A stretch of 64,000 nt of DNA from an uncultured Dehalococcoidia bacterium (GTDB lineage: Bacteria; Chloroflexota; Dehalococcoidia; Lucifugimonadales; UBA3495), in assembly GCA_951813535.1 (NCBI GenBank), contig OX638345.1:1191029-1255028 (forward strand). Reading direction: 5' to 3'. Position numbers and translations under genes: made by a program. The notes under the pieces are model-generated. The model worked only from the letters and a program-made list of their open reading frames with translations. It was not told where the DNA came from and made no database searches. Positions 9,978 through 18,005 of the stretch are shown here, one piece after another (position 1 is the stretch's first letter; the number at the start of each line of letters is the position of its first letter).

Positions 9978-10680
9978 ACTCGGCCTCCGCCGCGGGGTCG
10001 TCCAGCAGCCCGCTCCGCACTGCCCAGATGACGAGTTCCGGTTTGGTCACTACGCCCAGCTTGTTCTGGATGCGGTAAATGGTATTCCGGATAGTCACTG
10101 GACTGTTGCTCCTGGCCTCGGCGATCTGGGCGTAGCTCCGCCCGGTGGCAAACAGCCTCAGGACCTCCTGCTCCAGCTGCGTGAGGCTGTCGAGAGCCCG
10201 GCGGGGCTGGGAGATCTGACCTTGGCGGAGCATGCTGAAGACCTTTCTGACTGCCTGGTCAGGAACCTGCAATCGACCTTCGGCCACCGCCTGGACAGCT
10301 TCGAACAAGTCCTCGGGAGGCGAGTATTTCTGAACGAATCCTGCGGCGCCGGCCGCGATCGCCTGGATGACCGCATCCTCCTCGGTCGACGCCGTCAGCA
10401 CCAGGACCCGAGTGTCGGGAAGGGCCTCCATGATGTCCCGGCAGGCATCAATCCCGTCTTTCTCCGGCATGAGCACGTCCATTATGATCACCTCCGGTTT
10501 CACGGCCAGGGCGATGCGGACGGCCTCCGCGCCGTCGAGAGCCTGAGCCACCACGTCAAAGCGGCCCGATGCTTCCAGGACGTTGCGCAAGCCGCTCAAC
10601 ACGATGGGATGGTCGTCCACCAGCATCAACCTGATCAAATCCGTCTGCGACACCTCAGGCTCCTCCTTGATTGGCTTCAT
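9976..10680 (-). CDS. NarL/FixJ-type response regulator
   Basis: A protein of 234 residues. The receiver domain (about 14-135) has the acidic pair D22-D23, phospho-acceptor D68 in IIMDVLMP, T96 and K118. The C-terminus (about 165-225) is a LuxR-type helix-turn-helix (LTQLEQEVLRLFATGRSYAQIAE). The chosen start, ATG 10680, gives a protein beginning shortly before the LIRLMLVDDH strand and overlaps the last 26 bp of the kinase gene; a longer frame upstream is antisense-like and was not used. It presumably binds DNA after phosphorylation by the adjacent kinase. The targets are unknown. The surface protein gene at 4833 is the nearest non-operon neighbour, but nothing shown here makes it a target. 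Confidence 0.9.
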   Translation of the reverse strand: MKPIKEEPEVSQTDLIRLMLVDDHPIVLSGLRNVLEASGRFDVVAQALDGAEAVRIALAVKPEVIIMDVLMPEKDGIDACRDIMEALPDTRVLVLTASTEEDAVIQAIAAGAAGFVQKYSPPEDLFEAVQAVAEGRLQVPDQAVRKVFSMLRQGQISQPRRALDSLTQLEQEVLRLFATGRSYAQIAEARSNSPVTIRNTIYRIQNKLGVVTKPELVIWAVRSGLLDDPAAEAE

Positions 10681-12022
10681 GCGGCACCACACAAGTAATG
10701 ATGGTCCCGCCTCCCCCTTCGGAACTCTCCACGGTGAGAATGCCTCCCATCCGCTGTGCGTCTGTCTCCATGCCGCTGAAGCCGCGACCCCTTTCCGCAT
10801 AGTCCACGGGAAGACCCACCCCGTCGTCCGAAATGGACAGCGTGATCCGGTCCGCCTCAAAGGCCAGCCGCACCTGGACTTTGCCGGGGCGTGCGTGCAG
10901 GAAGGCGTTGGTCAAGGCGTTATGGGCGATGGAGAACAGGCCGTCCCGGGTCTCTGCGGAAAGCGGGGGCTCGGTCCCTGACTGCGACATCTCGGCCGGC
11001 ACCGAGGTGATTCTCTGAAACGTGGCGCAGTGCGACCACAGGACTCGCCGCAGCTCTCTGCCTTCAACGATCTGGCCGGCGTCGATGGGACCTCTCATCT
11101 CCCACATGGCCGACCTCGCCAGCTCCGCGGTGGCGTCAAGGGCGGCAACCAGTTCGTCGTTGGAGTCGCTGGCCAGCTGTCTGGCGTGGTGAATCCCCAG
11201 ACCGATCATGTATGCCGTCTGAGCGATGGTGTCGTGAATCCTCTGGGACACCTCGATGCGGTCCTGGCGCATCTGGCGTTCCCTCGCCACCGAACGTTGC
11301 CACCTGAAGCGCTCGAACCGGGTTATCAATCCGATTCCCACCACCAGGATGTACATCACCGCGACCCTCGACACCAGCGCGAATTCATTGCCGGCAGTGA
11401 AGTCCACTGAGCCTGTCGCGAGGCAAACGGAGACGTAGATTGCCGCCGTGGCCGTCGTCCAGGCCAGACTGAGGCGGAGAGATGAGAAGACCACAGGAAC
11501 CACGGCGACCGCCGGATAGTAGGCGACGAAGATGAAGCTGGAAAAACCGCCGTTGATGGCAACGCCGTAGGTGGTCAGGGATACGTCCATGAAGCTAGGG
11601 AACAGCAGCCACCGCCACGTGATGGGTCTGTTGGTCCGGGTCCGGTGGTGGGCGGCGCCGTTGACCACGAGCAGGACGATCGCAATGACCAGGTATTCCG
11701 GGCGCTCGGGATACCAGAAGCTCGGACGGTAAGAGGTGAGAAACACGGCGACTAGCCAGATGAACCATCGGCCCCAGACCGAGATCCGGATGGCAAACAG
11801 CACCACGTCCGGGTCGGTCGGGATCCCCACCGCGACCCAATTCCGTACGGATGCCATGCTTGCTTTCAGCAACTCAGGGTCCCCGTCTTGATTCACTTGC
11901 TTGCTTGCGTCTGTCTGGTCTTGAGGATCGGACCATCCCGCCGGCGACCACGCAATTCGGCCGGGGTCGCCGCTGAAAACATACTTCAGATGTCGTGCGG
12001 ACACGAGGGCAGATGTTACCAA
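10655..12022 (-). CDS. NarX/DegS-type membrane sensor histidine kinase
   Basis: Up to 455 residues. About six hydrophobic segments span residues 74-235 with no large periplasmic loop, so the sensing part is probably membrane-embedded. HisKA_3 follows (EVSQRIHDTIAQTAYMIGLG, His263) and then a HATPase domain with HNALTNAFLHA, DDGVGLP and GRGFSGMETDAQRMGG. The stop codon overlaps the start of the response regulator gene, so the pair is translationally coupled. The start is uncertain: ATG 11857 (protein from MASVRNW, 400 residues) is as plausible as ATG 12022 and would remove a poorly conserved-looking 55-residue lead. The signal sensed cannot be deduced. Confidence 0.87.
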   Translation of the reverse strand: MVTSALVSARHLKYVFSGDPGRIAWSPAGWSDPQDQTDASKQVNQDGDPELLKASMASVRNWVAVGIPTDPDVVLFAIRISVWGRWFIWLVAVFLTSYRPSFWYPERPEYLVIAIVLLVVNGAAHHRTRTNRPITWRWLLFPSFMDVSLTTYGVAINGGFSSFIFVAYYPAVAVVPVVFSSLRLSLAWTTATAAIYVSVCLATGSVDFTAGNEFALVSRVAVMYILVVGIGLITRFERFRWQRSVARERQMRQDRIEVSQRIHDTIAQTAYMIGLGIHHARQLASDSNDELVAALDATAELARSAMWEMRGPIDAGQIVEGRELRRVLWSHCATFQRITSVPAEMSQSGTEPPLSAETRDGLFSIAHNALTNAFLHARPGKVQVRLAFEADRITLSISDDGVGLPVDYAERGRGFSGMETDAQRMGGILTVESSEGGGGTIITCVVPHEANQGGA

Positions 12023-12646
12023 TCGTGACTAGTCAAAATGCTGGCGATCAGGAGGACACGGCGAATTGGTACACATCAACCTAATTCATTGGCAGAGGTG
12101 ATTTTAATCCCATTGGGCGGCTTGCCAAGGCGGAGTGATATCCCAAATTCCTGGGGATGACAAACTGTACCATCCGAACGGTTCCACTCTGGCGCCCTGG
12201 CCAGAACGATCACGGGGAGGATGGGGCGATAGTTGGCGGCTCCAGGATCAGGCGGAACTGCATGATGCTGAAACCGCAGCGTCGAACGATAGCGGAACGC
12301 CCGGGGAGAGGGCCTCGGAGGTCATGGTGAGGGGGCGCGTCAGAGGCGTCGACAGCGTGTTGGCGGCCTGGCGTCGAGGTCGCCGCCATCCCGGAGGAGG
12401 AGGCGTCCGCTGGAGATGAGGTCACCATGGATTGTTCTGCGCCCACGCGCCCAATCGCATCGGGGTTGCAGAACCGTTCCGACGGAATTCCGGCTGCATG
12501 ACCATTCTGCCCCATGCCGTTGCGGCCGCGGGAGGACGGGCGTCCAAATCCCGGCGGATGGCCCGGACCGCCAACGCGGGACGGGAGACCCACATCACGC
12601 CCGGCGGAAGCTGCGCCTCGGCCGTGTGCTTCCTCTCTGGCGCATT
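12023..12646. other. Intergenic stretch with no supported gene
   Basis: About 620 bp upstream of the kinase gene and beyond the decayed primase gene. The open frames are short, arginine- and proline-rich and lack ribosome sites, as expected for chance frames at this base composition. The kinase promoter should lie at the left end but is not recognisable. Confidence 0.55.
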
Positions 12647-13877
12647 TTATCGCCCATTTTGTCCAGGATCCTGAGGGTACCTGGGCAGGTTGGCCAGGAG
12701 ATGCTCCTTGACGTCCGGGTGGCGGAAGCCGGTGCGTTGATCCGGCCGCACTACGCCGGTGTTGGGGCGCACCGGAAGAGTGCGGTTGGCCAGTTGGACG
12801 TCATGACCACGTTGTTGGCCGTGCCGACGATGACGAAGTTGCGGGGGTTGAAGGTCATGTTGCGGCTCGTGCCCTGGTCCCGGGCGGTGAAGCTGTCGTC
12901 CGCGGTGAGCAATTCGGCGAACATCGCGCTGGACATGACGCCGGACAGGTTGTCCAGCAACACGACGCCGTTGGCGGCGCGACAGGTGGCGGCCACCCGC
13001 TTCTCGAACTCCAGCATCTCTCCGTTGCAGTAGGTGACGCGCTCCGACTTTCTGCCGGTGGTCAGCGCCGCCACCAGGTTGGTTAGGAGCGCCGCACCAT
13101 TGCCCGACTTGGGCTTGTCGAACATGAACATGGGAGCGATGTCATAGGAACGGCGGCAGATGCGGGTGACGATGGCGGCGTACAGGTTGGTGCGGTCGGC
13201 GGTTGGGTTGGCGAAGGAGGAAATCGTGGAACAGGTCGTCCAGGTCGCCCACCGCCCGGTCTATCGGAGCCGGTGAGAACAGGATCCGGTTTTGCAGGTA
13301 CACCCGCTCTTCGGGGTGATAGCCCTCCTCGGTCACCAACCGGTCTCCGTTGCCGGTGAGGAAAGGGTGGGTGATCACCGCATCCAGCTGGGGCAGGTCC
13401 TCGGGCAGGTCGATGAGCAGCGCGCTGGTCACGGTCCGCTGGGGGTGATGGCGTTTCGGAGTGTGCAGCGCATAGGTGACCTGGGGTCGGGCGTTGCTAC
13501 GTTCCCTGACCTCGCGGGTAACCAGGCGTGCTCGTCGCCTTCGATGCCGTCAACAGGGCGGCCGCTTCCTGCCAGACCTCCAGGTCCGCGCTGGTTTCCG
13601 GCTCCGTTGCAATGACTCTCGCCTGGCAGCCCAGGTACCAGAACACGGCGGACGCCGCCAGTATGGCGTTGCTTTCGCCGGTGTGTCCGGTGATTTCAAG
13701 GTCTCGCTGGTCGGCCGAGGTCAGGTACACCAACTTGCCGTCCCTGACGTAGAGGCTCGGTTGCCTGCGGTCTTCAAACTGGGTACGCGTGTGGTCGATG
13801 ACGCCTTGCAGATCCTCGTTGGGTGTACTCTTGGCCGATTCTACCATCGGGGGTTGTTTGACTTGATAATGGGGCAA
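12647..13877 (-). pseudogene. Frameshifted remnant of a mobile-element primase/helicase-like P-loop ATPase
   Basis: Four pieces in changing frames follow the order of one protein. They are (i) 13877-13500, with SLYVRDGKLVYL; (ii) about 13432-13215, with LPQLDAVITHPFLTGNGDRL and a GYHP turn; (iii) about 13220-12800, FANPTADRTNLYAAIVTR, then a degenerate Walker A FDKPKSGNGAALL, VVLLDNLSGVMSS and a GTANN motif; (iv) 12800-12647, LANRTLPVRPNTGVVRPDQR then TGFRHPDVKEHLL. Frame changes fall near 13500, 13215 and 12800, and the C-terminus is short. The order LDN, TGNN-like motif and RTGF.HP is that of ATPases from phage and plasmid primase-helicase genes, recalled from the family. The Walker lysine is not in its usual place. 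The gene is non-functional. It lies downstream of the 3' end of tRNA-Ser, as an integrated element would. Confidence 0.68.
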
Positions 13878-13895
13878 GGTCAGAGGATACGTAGC

Positions 13896-14207
13896 ATGGT
13901 TGGGAGATTAGGGCTTCATCGTGTGGCGCGAGGCATCGTCGTATTGATTACCGGGCTGGTTGTCGCGTTTTCAGCAGTTGTCGTATGGCAGGTCGTGATT
14001 TTCGACCGTAAGGGATTTCTGGAGTTTCAACGCACGGACATTTTGATTCCCTTTTTGTTCTTCATCGTTGGCCTGTCGGCACTTGCCTGGCTCACGATCT
14101 GCGCGGCAGCGCTGTTGCCGGATTTGAGACTGATCAGCTGGTGGCGGGCGACAAGGGTTTATCGAAAGTCAGAAAATGTTGAGGATTTGGCAACTCACCT
14201 TGCCTAG
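13896..14207 (+). CDS. Small two-helix membrane protein, unrecognised
   Basis: A protein of 103 residues. ATG 13896 was chosen because AGAGGA lies about 10 bp upstream; an in-frame ATG at 13869 has no ribosome site and a longer upstream frame runs antisense to the primase remnant. Two hydrophobic segments, GIVVLITGLVVAFSAVVVW and ILIPFLFFIVGLSALAWLTI, are separated by a short charged loop (IFDRKGFLEFQR). The tail is basic and soluble. No family is recognised. It lies between the decayed primase gene and tRNA-Ser and may be cargo of the lost element or a chance survivor. Confidence 0.5.
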   Translation: MVGRLGLHRVARGIVVLITGLVVAFSAVVVWQVVIFDRKGFLEFQRTDILIPFLFFIVGLSALAWLTICAAALLPDLRLISWWRATRVYRKSENVEDLATHLA

Positions 14208-14540
14208 CCCTTTGGATGTGACCCCGAGTGCATCGCAGTTCATTTGCACTAAGCCGGAGTTCGAAACTGTGCAAGCAGCCAGGACGGGGAGGGCCACCAA
14301 AAGAAACGGACGAAAAGGGTCTTCCCCACTTGGGTGACCGCGTCGTGCCGAACTTTGTCCATAGGTTTTGAACGGATTTCGGGCGGTTAGGCACTGCCAG
14401 CAATCCGGCCAGCCGAGTTGGGGTTCGATTTCGTCCTGTTCCGCCGAATTAGAGGAAAATTTGCTCGCCCGGCCAGGTTTTCGGCTGTCCTACGTCGACA
14501 GTCGGGCGTTTCCCACTCAAATCTACTATGTTCAATTCAA
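14208..14540. other. Intergenic stretch on the 3' side of tRNA-Ser, no gene seen
   Basis: About 330 bp with no frame showing a ribosome site or family resemblance. It was checked for a second copy of the tRNA 3' end (a possible attachment site) and none was found here. Confidence 0.5.
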
Positions 14541-14631
14541 TGGCGGAGAGGGCGGGATTCGAACCCGCGATACCCCAGAGGGGTATACCGGTTTTCGAGA
14601 CCGGCGCCTTCAACCACTCGGCCACCTCTCC
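14541..14631 (-). tRNA. tRNA-Ser (anticodon CGA)
   Basis: Read on the minus strand, the acceptor stem GGAGAGG pairs with CCTCTCC. A D-arm (GCCGAGTGGTTGAAGGC), an anticodon stem around CTCGAAA giving anticodon CGA, a long variable arm (TACCCCTCTGGGGTA) and the T-arm GGTTCGAATCCC follow. CCA is encoded at the 3' end. The long variable arm and discriminator G fit serine. This tRNA decodes UCG. Confidence 0.95.
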
Positions 14632-14800
14632 GTATCGCGCGGGCCCGGCTGAAACACCCGTGGTCGAACACCATCGGGGAGGCCCGAAAAGCAGCGTTGG
14701 TTGACGCTAATTAATTGTATCAGACATCACTCCCGCGCCGGCTTTTGCCCAACGCGGTCTCGTCGTCACCGGTTCGGATGACTTTCTTCCGGGCGCCCCA

Positions 14801-14806
14801 TATAAT
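14801..14806 (+). promoter_or_regulatory. Possible -10 element for the VOC gene
   Basis: TATAAT lies 50 bp upstream of the ATG at 14856. The matching -35 is poor (a TGACTT around 14779), so this is tentative. Confidence 0.4.
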
Positions 14807-14855
14807 GCAGCCACATCGTCAGTGAAACCGCCACCACCCCTTCAGGAGGCTCGTC

Positions 14856-15293
14856 ATGGCAACCGCTACCAGGTTCGAACGGATCACCCAGCCCCTGGTC
14901 AAGATCACCGAAATGGACCACATCGTCCTGCGCACCAGGGACGTGGAAGTATCCCTCCGTTTCTACACCGAGGTCCTGGGTCTCGAGGCCGAACGCGTCG
15001 AGCAGTGGCGCGCCGGCGAGGTACGCTTCCCGTCGGCACGGATCAACGCCGACACCATCATCGACTTCTTTGCGTCCGATGAAATTCCCAACGGACGCGA
15101 CGATATTCGCAACCAGGACCACTTCTGCATGGTCATAGATGAGACTGACATGGAGGCCCTCAAGGCCCGTTTCGAGGACGCTGGCATCGACATCCAGGCC
15201 GGCCCGGGTAAGCGCTGGGGCTCCCACGGCGACGGCATCTCCCTGTACATCTACGATCCAGACGACAATGTCGTCGAACTGCGCCACTACTGA
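14856..15293 (+). CDS. VOC-superfamily (glyoxalase/dioxygenase fold) protein
   Basis: A protein of 145 residues after a good ribosome site (CAGGAGG). It is a single VOC module with paired beta-alpha-beta-beta-beta motifs: MDHIVLRTRDVEVSLRFYTE at the start and DPDDNVVELRHY at the end. Likely metal ligands are H22, H89 and E141, the pattern of metal-dependent VOC enzymes such as glyoxalase I, fosfomycin-resistance proteins and ring-cleavage dioxygenases. The substrate cannot be told from sequence. The helicase gene starts 6 bp after its stop, so the two are probably co-transcribed, with no obvious functional link. Confidence 0.85.
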   Translation: MATATRFERITQPLVKITEMDHIVLRTRDVEVSLRFYTEVLGLEAERVEQWRAGEVRFPSARINADTIIDFFASDEIPNGRDDIRNQDHFCMVIDETDMEALKARFEDAGIDIQAGPGKRWGSHGDGISLYIYDPDDNVVELRHY

Positions 15294-15299
15294 TCGTCC

Positions 15300-17855
15300 A
15301 TGTCACTCCAGCCCAGCTTCTCGGAAACTCCTATCCAGGAAACCGCGCCGGCCCGTAACGACGGGCCGGCGTCGTCGCCCTACTGGGAGGAACCGGCGTC
15401 GTCGCCTTACTGGGATGCCCCTGAGTTGGCCGGTCTGGACGTCGGAGTAACCCAACCCGAAACGGCGGCCGGCGGCGCTCCGGCAATCCTCCAGGGCCTC
15501 AACGAGCCCCAGCAGCAGGCCGTCATTGCCACCGACGGTCCGCTGTTGATCGTTGCCGGTCCAGGCTCCGGCAAGACCAGGGTTATCACCCACCGCATCG
15601 CGTACCTGGTCGGCGAGTGCGGCGTCCACCCGTGGCAGATCCTCGCCGTTACCTTCACCAACAAGGCCGCCCGCGAGATGCGCGAACGCCTCGACCGGCT
15701 GCTCCTGAGCCGCAGCGAGGACGTCACCATGGGCACGTTCCACGCCGTCTGCGCCCGCATCCTGCGGCGTCATGGCGAGCGTGTGGGCCTGGATCGCAAC
15801 TTCACCATCTACGACCAGGACGACCAGATCGACGCCGTAAAGTCGGCCATGCAACTGGCCGACGTGGACACCAAGCGCTATAACCCGCGCGCTGTGCTTT
15901 CCCGAATCTCGGCCGCCAAGAGCGTCCTCCAGGACTCTCACGCCATGGCGCGTGCCGCCTACGACAGCGACGACGAATACGGCGCGCACTGGGTCGATGC
16001 CTGCGCCCGCGTTTATCGCTACTACGAGGAGGCGTTGACCCGGCAGAACGCCCTGGACTTTGATGATCTGCTGGTTCGGACCACCCATCTGCTCGAGCAG
16101 GATCCCGAGGTTAGGGACCAGTACCACCAACGATACCGCTATCTCCTTATTGACGAGTTTCAGGACACCAACGTCGCCCAGTATCGTCTGGCTCAGTTGC
16201 TCACCGGACCCCACCAGAACCTCTGCGTGGTTGGCGACCCCGACCAGAGCATCTATGCCTGGCGCAACGCTGACATCGGCAACATCCTCAGCTTCCAGAG
16301 CGACTTTCCCAGCGCGACGGTTATCAGCCTGGGCGAAAACTATCGCTCGACCAAGAACATTCTGCGGGCTGCGGACGGCGTCATCGCCAACAACGCCGAG
16401 CGCATCGAGCGCGAACTGTTCACCAGCAACCCCACCGGCGATCCGGTCACCCTTCACGAGGCGTTCAGCGAGGAGGACGAGGCCCTGTGGGCGGTTGACG
16501 AGGTATCCCGTCTCACCCGCACCGGCCGGTTCCGCAACGGCGACTGCGCCATCATGTACCGCATCAATGCCCAGAGCCGGGCCTTCGAGGACCAGTGCAT
16601 GCGGCAGGGCGTTCCCTACCGGCTCGTCGGGGGCGTGCGCTTCTACCACCGCAAGGAAATCAAGGATGCGGTGTGCTATCTGCGGGTCATCTTCAACCCT
16701 GACGACGAGGTCAGCCTGCAGCGCGTCATCAACCAGCCGCCCCGCGGCCTGGGCGCAAAGTCCGTCCAGCAACTCACCGCCTTCGCCGCCCGTCAAGGAC
16801 TGACCAGCCGCCAGGCCATGCGCGAAGTCGCCGCGGCCAAAGCCGAAAAGCTGCCGTGTCCCATCGACGTTACGGCCCGCGCCGCCCGCGCCATGGCTGA
16901 CCTTTCGGTCACCCTGGACCGGCTCACCGAAGCCTCCCGCGAACTGGGCGTCGCCGACCTCCTCGACCGCACTCTGGATATGACCAGCCTGGCCAAGCAT
17001 ATCAATGCCCAGGACGACGGCGACGAGCGCTGGGAAAACATCCTCGAGCTCCGCGGCCTTGCCGAGGATTATGGGCCTTCCGGAACCGACACCCCCGACG
17101 GGCTGGGCGCGTTCCTCGAACGGGTGTCGCTGGTCTCCGACGTCGACTCCTATGAGCAATCTGAGGACTCCCTGACGCTGATAACCCTCCATCAGGCCAA
17201 GGGCCTCGAATTTTCGGTGGTCGTGATGGCCGGTATGGAGGAGGGCCTGTTTCCCCACAGCCGCTCCATGGACACCCTGGCTGAGATCGAAGAGGAGCGC
17301 CGACTTTGCTACGTCGGCATGACCCGCGCCAAGGAGCGCCTCTACCTCCTCCGCGCCTTTCGCCGCCGCTACCCGTCTTCGGGCGGCGTATCCCTGCCCT
17401 CCCGCTTTTTAGAAGAACTCCCCGAGGAGGTGCTGGCTTCGCCCGCGCTGGACCGGCCACCGGGCTCTCGCGCCGATTCCTACGGTCTAAACCCGTCCCG
17501 GCCCTCCCGCAACGCTGATGCCGTCATCGGAGGCTCCTATGGGCAGGATCGCCGGTCCTCCCGCACGCGACTCGGAGACGGTTCCGGAAACGGTGGTGAG
17601 GCCACTCGCGGAAGGCTTCGCGGCAACATCGACGAACGCCTCACCGAATGGACTTCCAGCCGCCGCGCTGCACCCGAACCGCAGCCGGAGCGCGTTCCCC
17701 TGGCGGTGGGCGAAATCGTGCGTCATCCCACTTTCGGGGAGGGCGTCGTGCAAGAGGTTGAGGGCAGCGGCGATACCGAGCAGGTCACCGTGAACTTCCC
17801 CGGCGCCGGTTTGAAGCGGCTGCTGGTGAGCCTGGCCCGTCTGGAACGGGGCTAG
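15300..17855 (+). CDS. pcrA: ATP-dependent 3'-5' DNA helicase, PcrA/UvrD family
   Basis: A protein of 851 residues. After an acidic lead of about 60 residues with two repeats of SSPYWEEP/DAP come the superfamily 1A motifs in order: LNEPQQQAVIATDGPLLIVA with Walker A GPGSGKT, FTNKAAREM, LLIDEFQDTN, VVGDPDQSIYAWRNAD, LGENYRST, LITLHQAKGLEFSVVVMAG and YVGMTRAKERLYL. The C-terminal 55 residues (VRHPTFGEGVVQEVEG...) form the Tudor-like domain typical of PcrA/UvrD, which contacts RNA polymerase. It unwinds DNA in nucleotide excision and mismatch repair and clears replication-transcription conflicts. Gene position 6 bp after the VOC gene implies co-transcription. The length is slightly above the usual 720-780 because of the lead and a linker before the Tudor domain. 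Confidence 0.95.
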   Translation: MSLQPSFSETPIQETAPARNDGPASSPYWEEPASSPYWDAPELAGLDVGVTQPETAAGGAPAILQGLNEPQQQAVIATDGPLLIVAGPGSGKTRVITHRIAYLVGECGVHPWQILAVTFTNKAAREMRERLDRLLLSRSEDVTMGTFHAVCARILRRHGERVGLDRNFTIYDQDDQIDAVKSAMQLADVDTKRYNPRAVLSRISAAKSVLQDSHAMARAAYDSDDEYGAHWVDACARVYRYYEEALTRQNALDFDDLLVRTTHLLEQDPEVRDQYHQRYRYLLIDEFQDTNVAQYRLAQLLTGPHQNLCVVGDPDQSIYAWRNADIGNILSFQSDFPSATVISLGENYRSTKNILRAADGVIANNAERIERELFTSNPTGDPVTLHEAFSEEDEALWAVDEVSRLTRTGRFRNGDCAIMYRINAQSRAFEDQCMRQGVPYRLVGGVRFYHRKEIKDAVCYLRVIFNPDDEVSLQRVINQPPRGLGAKSVQQLTAFAARQGLTSRQAMREVAAAKAEKLPCPIDVTARAARAMADLSVTLDRLTEASRELGVADLLDRTLDMTSLAKHINAQDDGDERWENILELRGLAEDYGPSGTDTPDGLGAFLERVSLVSDVDSYEQSEDSLTLITLHQAKGLEFSVVVMAGMEEGLFPHSRSMDTLAEIEEERRLCYVGMTRAKERLYLLRAFRRRYPSSGGVSLPSRFLEELPEEVLASPALDRPPGSRADSYGLNPSRPSRNADAVIGGSYGQDRRSSRTRLGDGSGNGGEATRGRLRGNIDERLTEWTSSRRAAPEPQPERVPLAVGEIVRHPTFGEGVVQEVEGSGDTEQVTVNFPGAGLKRLLVSLARLERG

Positions 17856-17893
17856 GTTTTCGATGCAGTAGTGCATTTGTGAAATCTTTCGCA

Positions 17894-17899
17894 TATAAT
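17894..17899 (+). promoter_or_regulatory. Possible -10 element for the first peptide ABC cassette
   Basis: A perfect TATAAT lies about 107 bp upstream of the GTG start of the binding-protein gene, in an AT-richer patch after the helicase stop. No good -35 at 16-18 bp spacing was found. Confidence 0.4.
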
Positions 17900-18005
17900 G
17901 CGGCGGCGTAGTTCGCTGGAACATATTGGCGGATACCGCAATTATTGTCGGATACCGCAATTCATGATGCGCTCGATGGCGCGGCGTTCGTCAGGAGGGA
18001 TCCAA

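Noticed and set aside
12135-12419. 94-codon plus-strand frame as a gene
   Set aside because: No ribosome site, no family, biased composition typical of chance frames.
15303-17258. 651-codon open frame on the minus strand
   Set aside because: It is exactly antisense to the helicase gene, with no ribosome site or recognisable domain; an effect of high GC in the third codon position.
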